NCBI GenBank assembly: GCA_022925895.1
Contig: JAKSYS010000351.1
Location: forward strand, 1-62,696
Length of the DNA: 62,696 bases
Reading direction: 5' to 3'
DNA from: Fragilaria crotonensis
Lineage: Eukaryota > Bacillariophyta > Fragilariophyceae > Fragilariales > Fragilariaceae
Shown here: in pieces, positions 10,839-22,665 of the stretch
Numbering within the stretch: position 1 is the first letter of the stretch
How the letters are laid out: every line of letters begins with the position of its first letter
Program-made: the position numbers and the translations under genes
The notes under the pieces: model-generated
Told to the model about the DNA's origin: nothing
The model's input: the letters and a program-made list of their open reading frames with translations, nothing else
Database searches by the model: none

Positions 10839-11831
10839 TCAGTCTAAATACTCGGAAAGCGTAGCGTCGTCAAATAGTTCCAAATTATCAACATCGCCAT
10901 CATGTTGGAAGCTGGGGAGTTGTCCAGTCATATTGGGATGGCTGACGTATCCTAGGCGCTCGGGGAACGCTTGCGAGTTTGGTGCATCGCCAATCACAAT
11001 CTCTCTGAAGTGACTACCACTGCACATGTTGAGAGCACGAGGAAGGTTGTTGTTTGGTGGTTTAGATAACATTTCATCGCGCATGTCAGACTTAATCGCT
11101 CTTTGCATTCGATTGTCCTCTCGGAACCCTGACAAAGATGATTTAGTGCTGCGACTGGAATGATCCCGCAAAGTTTGTTCCGCCTGTAGTGATGTCTTCA
11201 TGCTTGCAACCAATGTGGTCGATTCGGAATGGTCCGCGCATACTGAGCCTAGTTTTTGGGAATGACGATGCGTGACGGAGATGAGATTGTCGCTCAGACA
11301 CCCTCCCACCAAAGCAACATTAGTAGACTCTCTGCACTCTCGATTTCCTTGTTCAACATTGTTAAGTTGAAATCTACAATCAAGTGCTGAAGTCTGTTCC
11401 GAGTTGACATCCGACGATGCAATATCCCCGGATAGGGAAGGAGGCAATATTGGAGAGTTTATGGAACCAAGAGGTGGTGGATTAGATGGTGATACATTCA
11501 TGCTGTTTTCGGCATCGAGGTTTTTCTGTCGGCGCTGTCGGAGAAAGTGACCGATCTTGTCTCTTCCAACCTTTTGGTCCGCGACATACCAATATTGATA
11601 GATTGGATGCTTCTTGAGAAATCTCACTCCTGCCATGGTGACTTCGTCGTACGCTGCTTTGGAAACACGCATCTTCTCTTTCTTGGAAGCTGCTTGAGAA
11701 TATTGGTCAACGTATTTCAGCATTGCACTCAAAAAGGCTTCATTCCCAGGTTGGTGGAATCTCTCCATGCCAGCTCCGCACAAGACGTCCAAAGCTGTGG
11801 GAGTTGTTGGAACGCTTTGGGAAGTAGTCAT
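10839..11831 (-). CDS. DUF6824-domain protein (diatom-expanded putative regulator)
   Basis: About 330 residues. The N-terminal 110 residues contain the pattern LDVLCGAGMERFHQPGNEAF, helix KYVDQYSQAASKKEKMRVSK, then VRFLKK, YQYWYVADQKVGRDKIGHFL. This matches the domain expanded in diatoms and called DUF6824, which typically opens with DVLCGRG...H.GN..F and ends with an A/V-x-x-K-I/V-x-x-x-LR helix. It is thought to be regulatory but no biochemical role is proven. The remainder is Ser/Asn/Gln-rich, ending with an acidic LELFDDATLSEYLD tail that resembles an activation segment. The first in-frame ATG gives a start at 11831; the frame is open about 110 bp further without an ATG, so an upstream exon is possible. 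Confidence 0.7.
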   Translation of the reverse strand: MTTSQSVPTTPTALDVLCGAGMERFHQPGNEAFLSAMLKYVDQYSQAASKKEKMRVSKAAYDEVTMAGVRFLKKHPIYQYWYVADQKVGRDKIGHFLRQRRQKNLDAENSMNVSPSNPPPLGSINSPILPPSLSGDIASSDVNSEQTSALDCRFQLNNVEQGNRECRESTNVALVGGCLSDNLISVTHRHSQKLGSVCADHSESTTLVASMKTSLQAEQTLRDHSSRSTKSSLSGFREDNRMQRAIKSDMRDEMLSKPPNNNLPRALNMCSGSHFREIVIGDAPNSQAFPERLGYVSHPNMTGQLPSFQHDGDVDNLELFDDATLSEYLD

Positions 11832-12860
11832 TACATTCGAGCTCGCAGTGACCGTTCGCTGTATTTGCGTCCAGGAGAATGTGGTCGTCACCTGTTTTGT
11901 GACCTGCTGCCAGTGCTGGTCCTGCGGAAAAATCACTCTGGTTGCAATACTTGCCTATTGTGCATGAGTGCTGGTACTCTAACCGATAGCATGTTCCGTG
12001 CAGTCTTCTCAATTCAGCTGTGATTGCCCCGCAATACCGAGTATCCACGTTCCATCATTGAACTTTAACTCAAATCTGCGTCTTGCTGTGATGATGACGT
12101 CGAAGTAGCAATCTAATATCCAGAGTGGCGGCGAATGAAGCAATTTGATCAAAATATGTCTTGGGAATGTCGGTTGAATGAGAACTGATGCGAAGATCGG
12201 TCGTTTGAGAACTGAAGATTTAAGAACTGAATGTCCGTTGTGAGTTACTTGTAGTACTCCACAAGCAATTCGTCGGACCGCTCTCGTTTCTCGACACTCG
12301 ACAAAACATTTTGAGGGAGTTTACCAGGGTACTAGTAACATATATAGTGCAGTAGCATGTTCTTTCATTGAACTTCCCTTTCGATTCATCGTAATTTGAT
12401 TGAGTTGTTGAACTTCAAGTCAATAAGCCCCATATTTTCACTAGTACACGCGTCGCAGTACAAGTATGCAGCAACTCAAGTACCAGTTCAACCTACTCTA
12501 CTAGTAGAACTGATGAAAACAAACGACGATGATAACTTATTATGCATAGGCCTTCGAATGTTTCTACTTCCGAAATTGTAGTACTCCGAGTACTGTACCA
12601 GGTTCTCGATCACGGTCGTGGTTTCCGTCGAAGCAAATGATGTCTTCAAGGATACAACCTTACTTTTGCCTGATAGTAGTCGTAGAGGTCAGCGTAGTGT
12701 TTGCATACATCGGCGAACGACGACGGATGGCGCCATGAATGCAAGCTCCAAATCCGCTCGAAGTTCTCGTACCCGAGAATAGTCTACACTTTTTGAGGGC
12801 ACTGTCGGGCAGACATTAGCGGGGCTACAGCTTGCAAAGTATGCTTGCATCCACATCTGA
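11832..12860. other. Intergenic flank left of the large transposon
   Basis: No gene recognised. Bases about 12585-12600 contain gtactccgagtactgtac. The stretch up to 12860 is the host flank of the 11.6-kb element. Confidence 0.35.
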
Positions 12861-12888
12861 TCATCTAAGGGGGCACATCTGAGGTTTA
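12861..12888 (+). repeat. Left terminal inverted repeat of the 11.6-kb transposon
   Basis: Matches the reverse complement of 24427-24454 at 27 of 28 positions (core catctaagggggca and atctgaggttta). Outer boundary uncertain by one or two bases because flanking bases also partly match. Confidence 0.8.
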
Positions 12889-13372
12889 ATAATAGTTCTG
12901 ATAACATTTTCTCATATGCAGGCAAAACTATTGCTATTTATTTATGCTTTAGTACTGAATACTGGGTGTTTTGATGTTTTCGTTGTTTTTATGGGTTTTC
13001 GGAGTTTTGTGATTGACAGATGCCCTACCCGGATAATTACGTAAAAGTCAGCCGACTTCTGAAAACTTTGTTTTGGTGTACAGATATATGTAGCAAACCT
13101 TCATACAAAAATGCCACTTCATCATTTATGCTAGGTCGTATTTCTGTATCTCTTTTTCTGATAGCCTGCATTCTTTAACACGGAATTGTTTCTTTGCACA
13201 AGGGAAAAAGACGTTGTTATGCTCGTTTGACTGTGCCCTTTCTTCCTCCACAATTTGACGTCCATCCGTTGTTTATTTTGGTAAAAGAATCAAAGTTTTT
13301 TGTCTGCGCCTTATTACTCACAACTCACCAAGCAGCCAATCTAATCACAAACAACAAGCATATCCAATTATC
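12889..13372. other. Left subterminal region of the transposon
   Basis: AT-rich, T-rich on the plus strand, with no open frame of interest. It should hold the promoter of the transposase gene and transposase-binding sites. Confidence 0.4.
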
Positions 13373-16287
13373 GTGATGTCGGCTTCAAGATATGTGTGTC
13401 ACAATCCTGACTGTGGAAGTCGACGCCAATCCTTTTCCAATGAAAAAGGATACACGATGCATTTTGCACTTTCCCATCCTGTCTGTCGTTCATTGATCAA
13501 TCCTCTTCTGGTGGTGACACAAGACACCAACCAATTGCAGATGACGTGGTGTTTGTCTCCACCATACCTTCATCTCTGATGAGACGTGACGTGATAAACC
13601 CAACAATGCCAACATGCATAATACACAAACGTGGTCGGCATCGATGCTCGACGATGAGGCGACAAACACAACTGACGCGCCTTCTGATGATGACTTTGCC
13701 GCGAATGATGAAGGCTACGCATGGGAAGTAAATGCAACCCTGCCCCTTGTTGTTGATTCCAATGAAGAAGAGCCATGGCTGTACACTGATGATCAAAAGT
13801 GGACGGTTGCGTTGTTAAAATTATTGGACGATATGAATGCTCCAGACTACGCATTTGCTTCTGTGCTTAGATGGGCCAGAGGTGCCAATGCCGCAAGGTA
13901 TTCATTTTATCCTGATGGTGGTTTATCGCGTTCGCGAAGCATTGATCTGTTGTTTTCGGGTATGAAAAATGCAACGCAATTCTTGCCATCGGTTGTAAAC
14001 GTTACCACTCCTCATGGTCCTCCTCGTGATGTTATTGTGTTTGACTTTGTGCCTCAACTCTTGCGGTTGTTGCAGAACCCAAAACTGATGACAGCTGACA
14101 ACTTGTTAATTGACCCCGTTAATCCCTTGCTGCCATACGCATCACCACAAGGTGAACTTGGTGATGCCATCTCTGGTCAAGTGTATCGTGATGCATATAA
14201 ACGGATGATCACCAATCCTGATCGTCAATTCTTTGTGCCAATTATCCAATGGATTGACCGCACATCTGTCACAGGCAATGATCGCTTTTCTTTAAAAGCC
14301 ATACATGTTTACGCCAGCAATTTTTAAAGAACCCTTTCGTCGCAAAATTCAGGCCTGGGGTTATCATGGATTTTTGCCAAAACAAAAGACATCGTCGGCT
14401 CAAAACCAAACCCAAATTCAAGGAAACAATATTCGCAATTACCATGCGGAACTTTATGCTGTATTGCACTCCTTCACTACTTCGGAACCCCGCCTTCGCA
14501 ATGTTATACTTCCTCTTGGTCCCAGAGGTGCAATCTGCGTTGACGTCATTTGTTGCATACTCTTTGTGATACAAGACATGCAAGAAGGCGATGCACTCTG
14601 TGGTCGTTTTGGCTCACACACAACCGGGATACAACGCCATTGTCGTGCGTGCAACGTCACAGCAGCGGAATTGGATAATCCACATGCTACGTGTTCCTTT
14701 TTGTTGCTGCAGACATGGCACGCATCTCCAGCAACCCCGATCAAAAGTGCGTACGCCGTGGTCGCAACATTATCTTAATAATGCGTTTGATTACGTGCCC
14801 ATGGCTGATCCAGTGCGCGGCATTTTGGCGCTACTCCGGTGGAAACTCTCCATGCGTTTCGAAAAGGTTTAATTGAAAGGTCACATTTCTGGTTCTTAAA
14901 ATGTACCAACTCGCCGACGTGCTGCCTTGGACGCGTTGGCCGTTCATTTTCACAGATCGCACCGCCAAACATATCGCAAAGTGTATCCTGCAACCGATTT
15001 CAGCAACGGCATTACCAACCTAACAAAGATATCTGCTGCCGAGCGTGTGGGATTGGTATTCTTGTTCGTCATACTTGCCCAATATGATGAAGGGTGGATC
15101 ATTTTATCCAAAGCGCTGCAACAAAAAGATCGCACCAGTTTACGAAAGGTTATCAATGTGTTTGAAGCACTGTTGTGCTTTGACCAGTGGCTCAATCAAC
15201 CTACCTATTGGACAGCTGAACATCATGACGAATCCGTTTTACAAGTCTCAGATGCGATTACAAAACTGATGGAGATGTGCAAGAAGGATATTCCCTTGTT
15301 TAAAAAAAAGACATGGAAATTTCCAAAATTTCATGAATTGAAGCACATTCTTAACGACATGGAACGTTTCGGTGCCCCATAAATTATTGCGCACAACGCC
15401 CGGAGTCATTGTTGATTCCTGTGGCAAAACAGCCAGGTCGCAGAGCTCAAAAACGACATACAGGTGCTTTGTACGAATTGCAGGCAGCTCAACGTTTATC
15501 GTATTCGTTAATGATTGCTGAGGTTCATTCACGAATCTGGGGGGACGCCAACACGGCGGTAAGTGTCCCGTCTGTGGACGCAGCATCTATTTTTGAATCA
15601 ACTGGCAATGCAACATTTGGAGTTTTGTTTCGGAATACCAATATGATGTTAAACGTTCAGTGGGCAACCAAGACCGATGTGCGGTTGATGCATTTGCCAA
15701 CACCATTGATGGAATTTATGTGGACCACATTTGGCCCACACGTCCGTTTCTGTACCGAATATGTGCGTGACCAATATACGTTTCGTTGCCATCCTGCGTA
15801 TCAATCCGACAATCCGATTAACGATTGGATGAATGTCTTGTTCGAGGTGATGGATACCAAAACCAACACGTACATCAAAACGGCGTTTCCCTGCCGTCTG
15901 GCTGCTGTTGTGATCTGTGCCGTGGATGCTCTCAATGCAGAACCATATCATTTGGTAGTCCAAAGCACTACCGAACGGACCGGTGTTCAATCAGTGCTAT
16001 TGACGGAATGGTGTTGGTCCTCTGAATACCTTGTCATTCTACCATCCAATATTGTGGGCCCATGTTTTGTTATTTCGATTAAGCCCGACATGTCAAAAGT
16101 TCTAGAAGCCTTGCCATTGGACAGTTGGGCTTCCGAGTTCACGAAACCGGTTGATGAATATTCATCCTCTTCTGACGACGACGATGACGAGGAAATGCAT
16201 ACGGATAGTTCGGACGAAGAGAAATCAATTGACTTCGATGACAATGTTGAAGAAGAGGAGGAGGAGGAAGAAGATGGCGATTACTGA
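13373..16287 (+). CDS. Transposase of the 11.6-kb element (C2H2 plus CxxC/DDE RNase H-like), frame-disrupted
   Basis: Begins with a zinc-finger-like module (C-x4-C ... H-x4-H: CHNPDCGSRRQSF, then MHFALSHPVC), a likely DNA-binding domain. The core has a first acidic motif PIIQWIDRTSVTGNDRFSLK followed by PYMFTPAIF, a second VIQDMQEGDALCGRF, a CxxC insert IQRHCRACN, and a likely catalytic Glu in VETLHAFRKGLIE after FDYVPMADPVRGI. DITKIS-like block NGITNLTKISAAERVG and the C-terminal QPGRRAQKRH follow, ending in an acidic tail. The order agrees with the Plavaka/KDZ/CMC-like transposases. The conserved reading hops frame about six times, several times at runs one base too short (near 14292, 14823, 14876, 14898 and 15379), so this is either decayed or affected by run-length errors. 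Confidence 0.7.
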
Positions 16288-16424
16288 ATAATTATTTATA
16301 TAAATTTATCCTTACATTCTGATAAGGATATCGTCATGCATACTTTCCCCATTGTTTCCTTCAACTGATGGGTTTTGTAACGCTTGCTGCGTTATTCAAT
16401 GAAATCAAGGGCATGATGCATATT

Positions 16425-19400
16425 TTATGCAGGCAGCCTCATTTTGGAACGTCTCAATGGTCTCTTACCTTCATAAAAGAACCGGAAGCCAAGTTTGAAA
16501 GCAACAAATTTACTTTGCACCGTTTCGGAGGAAGTGCAATAATCCAATGCCTCATCGCACAGACGTAGAGCAATTGTCTCATTTGCATCATAGATAAAAT
16601 CCCCATGGATGGTAACTGCATGAGAACAACTGTCGTCAGAGGCTTGCAAGACGCCAAGCACAACCTCATCCTCTTTTAAATCAACTTTCCAATCGAATGA
16701 ACTTGGAAGTTTTTAATCACAATCCAAGTTGGAAGTAAAGTTCTTGCATGCTTAACCACCCTCCGCAATGCATCAACAACTGCGCCTTTCAAGATTTCCT
16801 CGCCGAATGCGTCAATCTTTGATGCATCATCGTGCCATCCCAATGCAAAGAAGGCCGATGCAAGAGACTTACTCACACACAAATCCTTTCCTTCAGATTG
16901 GACGAATTGAATTGCAGGTGCGCCAATCACCTTTAACTCAGGATGCTGGTTCAAGCGAGATTGCTTAAAATCACCAACGGGGATGTCAACCCAGCCTCGT
17001 TTAGATTGTTTCAATTCATCAGTGAAGCAATCGCCAAAGGTTTTGCGGACGTAATCTTCTTCCAGTGTTGGCGTTTTACCATCCGATGTCTTTCCAAGCC
17101 ATTTGCCTTCAACTGTAATTGTCTTTCGTGGAGGAGGGTCTTTCAAAGCCTTCAAATTCTTCAACTGAGAATCCCACCAGTCATCATCCTCATCTGTGGC
17201 ATCCAAACCTTTGAGGACATCCTTATTCAGAGAAGAACGCAGAGCCTCTGTTCTGATATAACCGCTTTCGCGGGTTTATCAGTAATGCCTTTCTCTGATC
17301 TTCCTTTGCGTTTTTCCTGAGAGGATTTGCGTCGTTCCATTTCAATTTCTTCAATTTCCTTCTCAATTCTTTTATCCAATTCAGCAGTGTCAACAATTCT
17401 GCGCTTTTTTTCTGGGCAATATCGAATTCGGATGATCTTTTTCTTACCAATAAAGACTTCCACATCTCGCGGAACCTGAGTCCAGTTGGATTCCTCCTGG
17501 CGCATATTTATGATTTGATCAAACATGGGTTGGAATTCAGATTTGACCCATTCTTCCTCCACATCGATTTCTTCTTCTTGCCGAATGTAATCATAATGCG
17601 ATGCTTTCTGTGGAGTCTTTTGCTTTTGGTTGTTGGTTTGAGGTGGAAAGACCGGAACCTCCTCTGTCCAAACCAATTTCGCTCGGAATGAATTCGTTGC
17701 TTTATCAAACCTCACACTCTGTACCAATGTTTTCTGAGTGCACTTAAATTCGTTGGCAAAGAATTTTCGGAATTTTGCTCGCTCGTCTTGCAAGGCTTTG
17801 ATCATCATGTCAATGTCACGAATGGTCTCCTTGGAAATACCATTAATATTTTTCTTCCTTGCCCAGCGATCAAGCTCAGCTTGATGCTGAGCCTTTGTAT
17901 GCCATTTCCAAGCCTTGAAGCTTTGCTCGATGTACTCTTCAATTTCCGCTTCATAGTCCGATCGTTTCATAATGGTCGGTGTAGGTAGTCCAGTAACTCC
18001 GTATTCTGTAGCAAGCTTCTCACACAGTGCCTTTGATTGCGTACAGAACTTTGGTGTTGGATCTGGGAAAGGAATAATAGCCTTTTCCAGTTTCTTTGCA
18101 TCGAGGGATCTTTGATTCGAATCTTCTTAAGAAACGCCTCCGCCATATCTTCAACTGCATCCGTTTTGCGCTTCAAAGGAACAACGAGCGGTTTTGGTTC
18201 GAATGTTTTCGTATCGGATGCCAAGGTTTGACTTTGTGTGATGTTTGCGCTTGCCTCTGTCTGCACGTCAGCATTTAATACAGCCCTTTCCATTGATGCA
18301 CCAGCTGCGCTTTCGGGAACATCCATATTCGCACTTCCTTTTTCTGGCGTTAGCAACAAAACATTGGCTCCTTCAATACGATTGTTGTCGTTTGTTGCCA
18401 CATGGTCAGATTGCGTCAAAACATTGGCTTCGTCGGAGTGATTAATGTTCACTCTTGCCGCTTCGTCGTTTGTTGGCTTTGATGCTTCGGTCTGCTCATG
18501 AATTGCAGATAACGCAGTCGAATCAGATTGGATTGTTGTTCCGTCTTGAGCCGTGCCTTTGGCAAAAGCTTTCGTTGTGTCTGAGCACGGACCTTTTTCG
18601 GCGATGGCGAAGGTGCTGCCTTTGCTTCCAACAAAATGTCTTGGTTTCCAACTGGCCATTGCGAGATTAGAGGCAAGTTGTTTGTGTAAACATCAGGGAC
18701 AAGATAATCAGCAAAAACTTTCTTGGGCTCAACATCGAATTGAAGCTTTGCCAAACGGTCGAATAAGACAAACCACTGCTCTCGCTCGGGAAGAAAAGAT
18801 TCCCTCTTGATTTTGGGCAGCGATACCCAAGGTGGTTGCAAATTCTTATATGGCATGTCGCAATACATTTCGTTCTTCAATGCACACTTTTTCAACTCCA
18901 ATGCTGTCGCCGAGAATTGGTCATCGAATGTAGCATCATCAACAATCAGATCACGCAGGACCATTGCTAAAGTTGCTATGACACCAAAGGCACAATTGTA
19001 AGTGTCATCGTTGGATTGCTTCGGAAGAATGTCGGAATTCAAAGGCAAATGAAGTGCAGGAAAAGTAGGTGTGCCAAGCATATTTCCATCCAATGCTTCA
19101 CCAAAAGGTGACAGCCACTCCAACTTGCCTTCTGATGGGTCCGAATGTTTTTTTTCGTGTGCATCGTAACTCGAACATAAATTCAAGAACCACAAGATGC
19201 CTTGGGAATTCGGAACATTGCGTCGGCCATTTGTGTCCATACTGCAGTATCGAAAAAAACACGCACGCAATCCATCTTTATTCCTTTTTTCGACTTCAGA
19301 CGTGTTGTACGCAGCGTTAAAGACAAAAGTGGCACTCCAATGGCTTTCATTTTTGTTGCATGGAAAGACAATCATCCGACAATCTAAGATCCACGGGTTT

Positions 19401-21342
19401 GGGTGAATCACATGCTGCACCAGGTGGTTTCTCAACTTGCAATAATCGCTTGCAAGTTGAGTCACAGGAGCTTTGAATCGGTCCAGGATGGCTTGCGCAA
19501 GCTTAACAGGATCAAGATCTTGTTCCTTGCCGAGTTTGACCATCTTTAAGGCACGCTGATATTCGACGAACTTAGCAAAAGCAATTGCGATCGAATCACA
19601 GTAACAGCATGGCATGACAAAACATAAATCTTGATACCGTCCATCGCACAAAAGAATCGCCATCATCAAGTCAAGCTCTCCACTTTGCATCCATTTCACT
19701 CCATGGGCTTCTGTATGCAACAGCCGACGCTCAATACGCACTTCTCCTTTAACAAACATGGTCGTCAGAGGAGGAACACTTGCATACGGAGGTGGAACAA
19801 TTGTCGCATAGTAGAGTCAGAATAGTGCAGACGTATTCCGCAAACTATGGGTGGTGGAAATTCACACCAAAGTTTCCAAGCATTGTTTGTGTCAGATGCG
19901 TCCTGTGAAACAGCTTGTGCTTCATCAGCAGGGGCAAGTTGGAAATGACGCAGGCATCCAGAACGCAAATGCATGAGTTGATAAACAACGGATTTGGGGT
20001 CATCCTTTTCATATGCATGGAAGATTGAAATTTTGAATTCCGCAGATTTGAATGCTGACAAATGATCCCTCACATGTCTCGGAAGCATTGAAAATCCATC
20101 ATCAAAATGATCGTTTATTTGCTTAAACCCAAGCATGGTGTAGAAATGAAACGCAGATGGTTTGCTCGTAGGATTGCAAAAAGATTTCCACTGTCTTGCA
20201 GGCAATGTCATTTGCATAACAATATTTGATCATTGCAATAATCAAAAATAATCCAAACCCTTGCCTGCGCCAGCCATTAATTTGCGTTGGGTGCGTTGCA
20301 TCATGCTTGGCAACAAGTAGCCAGGAAATGAATGCCGCAACATCATGTTTTCCTTTCGCGAAGGAAACGTTCGACTAAAGGTGACAGCTGCAACAACCTT
20401 CATTCCTTGATTTTTTTCTTCCCACATCGGTTTCCACGTATGGATGGGTCCTGCTTTCTTCTTCGTTACAATCATGATAGTAATCTGATTTTCCAATGCT
20501 ACCCGAATTGACGATGTTGTTGTTGACTTTGGAGCAAAGCCACTGACATAAAACTTAAGTGCCAACTCCTTGAACTTGGCAATGCGTGGCTGCAAATGTT
20601 TGTTTTTCACCAGTTTCCAATCGGGAGCAGATGGGTTTATGACAACAAGGCGAAAATACCAAGTGTGATCACCATCGCCGGGTTTGTCAATAAGCGATGC
20701 AAATCGGAGATCTTTGTACCAATGCCGGCAGCGGTAAAGATCAATCTCTCCATATCCGCCAGTTTTTGGTTGCAAATCAAATGCAGATCTCACTGCATGC
20801 CTGGCATTGCGAGCGTCGTTATCCTTCATCAGAAATTCGTCTACACCAGTGAATCCATAAACGGATTTGAGTTGATGGGGAATAATAAAAGCAACCTCGT
20901 CGTCTCGAGAGGCAAGGACATCGATATCTGGCGGAACAAGAATGGTCGCATCAACGTCAATGGGATCGTTCAACGTTGTTGGCTTTAATGGTGCTCTGGT
21001 GGATTTTGTTGCTTTGGAATCAGTAGCATCGACGTCATGAATTGTTGGTTGGTTTTCAACCCCAGAGGAAAGCATTGCGTGATCCGCCTGGTGTGTTTCA
21101 AGATTTGTGAGTGAGTCGGTCACGTTTGTTACAGGATCAAGTTTCTCAATAGCAAGAAACATGCTTTCCATTTTCGCCATCCCTATCTGGGATTTTGGGA
21201 TTTTGCTATCTGCACTTTCGTCTTTGTCCATGTCATGCGTTACATCAGTGGTGGCAATGGTCTGAATTAATGCCTCTGAGGGATCTTCATTATCCTCTGT
21301 ATTGCTGTTGCCTTCTTTGGCGGTTTCACGAGCAGCTTCCAT
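16425..21342 (-). CDS. Giant transposon polyprotein: GNAT-like, Ulp1 (C48) protease, coiled coil, papain-like peptidase; frame-disrupted
   Basis: Reads from the ATG at 21342 as about 1,640 residues once one-base frame changes are allowed. Order: acidic Ser/Thr-rich leader; a domain with GYGEIDLYRCRHWYKDLRF; a GNAT-like acetyltransferase fold (VVAAVTFSR, the CoA-loop-like AGAGKGLDYF near 20240, then NPTSKPSAFHFYTMLGF); a Ulp1-like protease with catalytic His in ESHWSATFVF, Asp in YCSMDTNG and Gln/Cys in PKQSNDDTYNCAFGV (about 18900-19700); a disordered linker; a charged coiled-coil stretch (EIEEYIEQSFKAWKWHTKAQ); and a C-terminal papain-like module with CVSKSLASAFFALGW, SCSHAVTIHG and YDANE as Cys-His-Asn candidates. 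Breaks near 20240, 20185, 19780, 18590, 18110, 17235 and 16705 include several A or T runs. Ulp1 cargo is known in such elements; the full combination is not one I recognise. Confidence 0.65.
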
Positions 21343-22665
21343 GGCTCGGTTGATGATGATGCTGTGATAATCTCCAGCCAATGATCTTTGATGAAAACAG
21401 AAACCTCGAATGAATCTTGGTGACTGTTTTGTGTCAAGAAATACACGTAACCACAAGCACACGCTGCTTTGCTAGTGAATCACGACGTGGAGTCAGCAAT
21501 ACTCAATCAAGAGCAAGATTCTCGCAGGTGACTAGCCCCCACAGCTAATGTGCAATTGGTGTATGAATCCTTGCTTCAAAAATACTGGTGGGATCGTTAC
21601 AGCTGCCAGCAACAAAGAAAATGAAACAATATCAACAAAATGGTTCGTTGATCCTGCAGGAGAGAGCAAACAAGAAAGTCAGGTGAGAGCACATAGCAGT
21701 TGTTACACCAGGGTGGCGAGTCGTGTCGTTACTGCTTTGCCGTATGTGGGCTACGTAATGTGTATGTAACAGTAGTCCTACACCGTATGACAGTACAACA
21801 ATACAAAATTTTGCCGCACCACTGCACTGGTCACGTAGGAATGGTATGGCTGTACTAGTGTACAGTGCTTTACGACACTGTACATAAATACAGTGCAGTG
21901 CTGACAGCAAACGATCTTCATTCAACACATGTCACTTCTTTTGCAAAAACACAATGGTTTGACCTCTGATGCAAACAAAATCGCCACATGACATCTGTCT
22001 GATGGCAATGCTTACAATGGGTGCTCGTTTTTTTTAAAGGAGCAAAGTTTGAGAAAGGAATGATGAAGGAAGTGATGAGAGTGAATGGGGACAACAACAG
22101 TTCACTTTGTGCAAATCTCACGAGTTGAAAAAAATCGGGGAAACGTAATGTTGGAATAACGGCTTTTCAGAATATGGGTCGCGAATGTGCCTACGCACAC
22201 GGTAGTACGGGTACTGAAAATTCGTGCACTGTATCAAGTACTCCAATGCATAGCACTGCAGGTACAAGTACTGTATCCACTATTATGCATACAACTCCTA
22301 ATACAAACTATACATGCTACTAGTAATACATATTTTGTTGCATTGCAGTGTAAACATATATCATACACTTTTGCTTTTCTACTTCTAGTCTAGTAATAAT
22401 AATGTGTGTCCCGTACGCACTCGGAGAGTTGATAATGTGCTCTACTTAAATCATCAATGATACGATCTTACCCAAACTTGATTAAGTATAATTCATTTGA
22501 ATTAACTATTATTTTCAAAACAACTTTCGCGCATATTAATGCAACAAATATTTCATTCGAATGCATGTCATTTCCTTCCATCATGTCATAATCCTTAGTT
22601 GTTGCAACAATGAGCAAAAATAAAAACTTAACTTTCAAGGCCTTGGCCTTGACATTGACGACGAC
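21343..22665. promoter_or_regulatory. Divergent promoter region inside the transposon
   Basis: Lies between the start of the leftward polyprotein and the rightward third gene, so both promoters should be here. It contains GTAC motifs (22200-22280: ggtagtacgggtact, tcaagtactcc) resembling the host intergenic spacers. No other gene is convincing. Confidence 0.35.

Noticed and set aside
12396..12925. Short frames left of the large transposon
   Set aside because: No recognisable features; one crosses the transposon terminus.
20220..20245. Two in-frame TGA codons as selenocysteine or recoding in the GNAT-like region
   Set aside because: The conserved reading continues in another frame across T runs, so run-length changes are likelier; no recoding structure seen.
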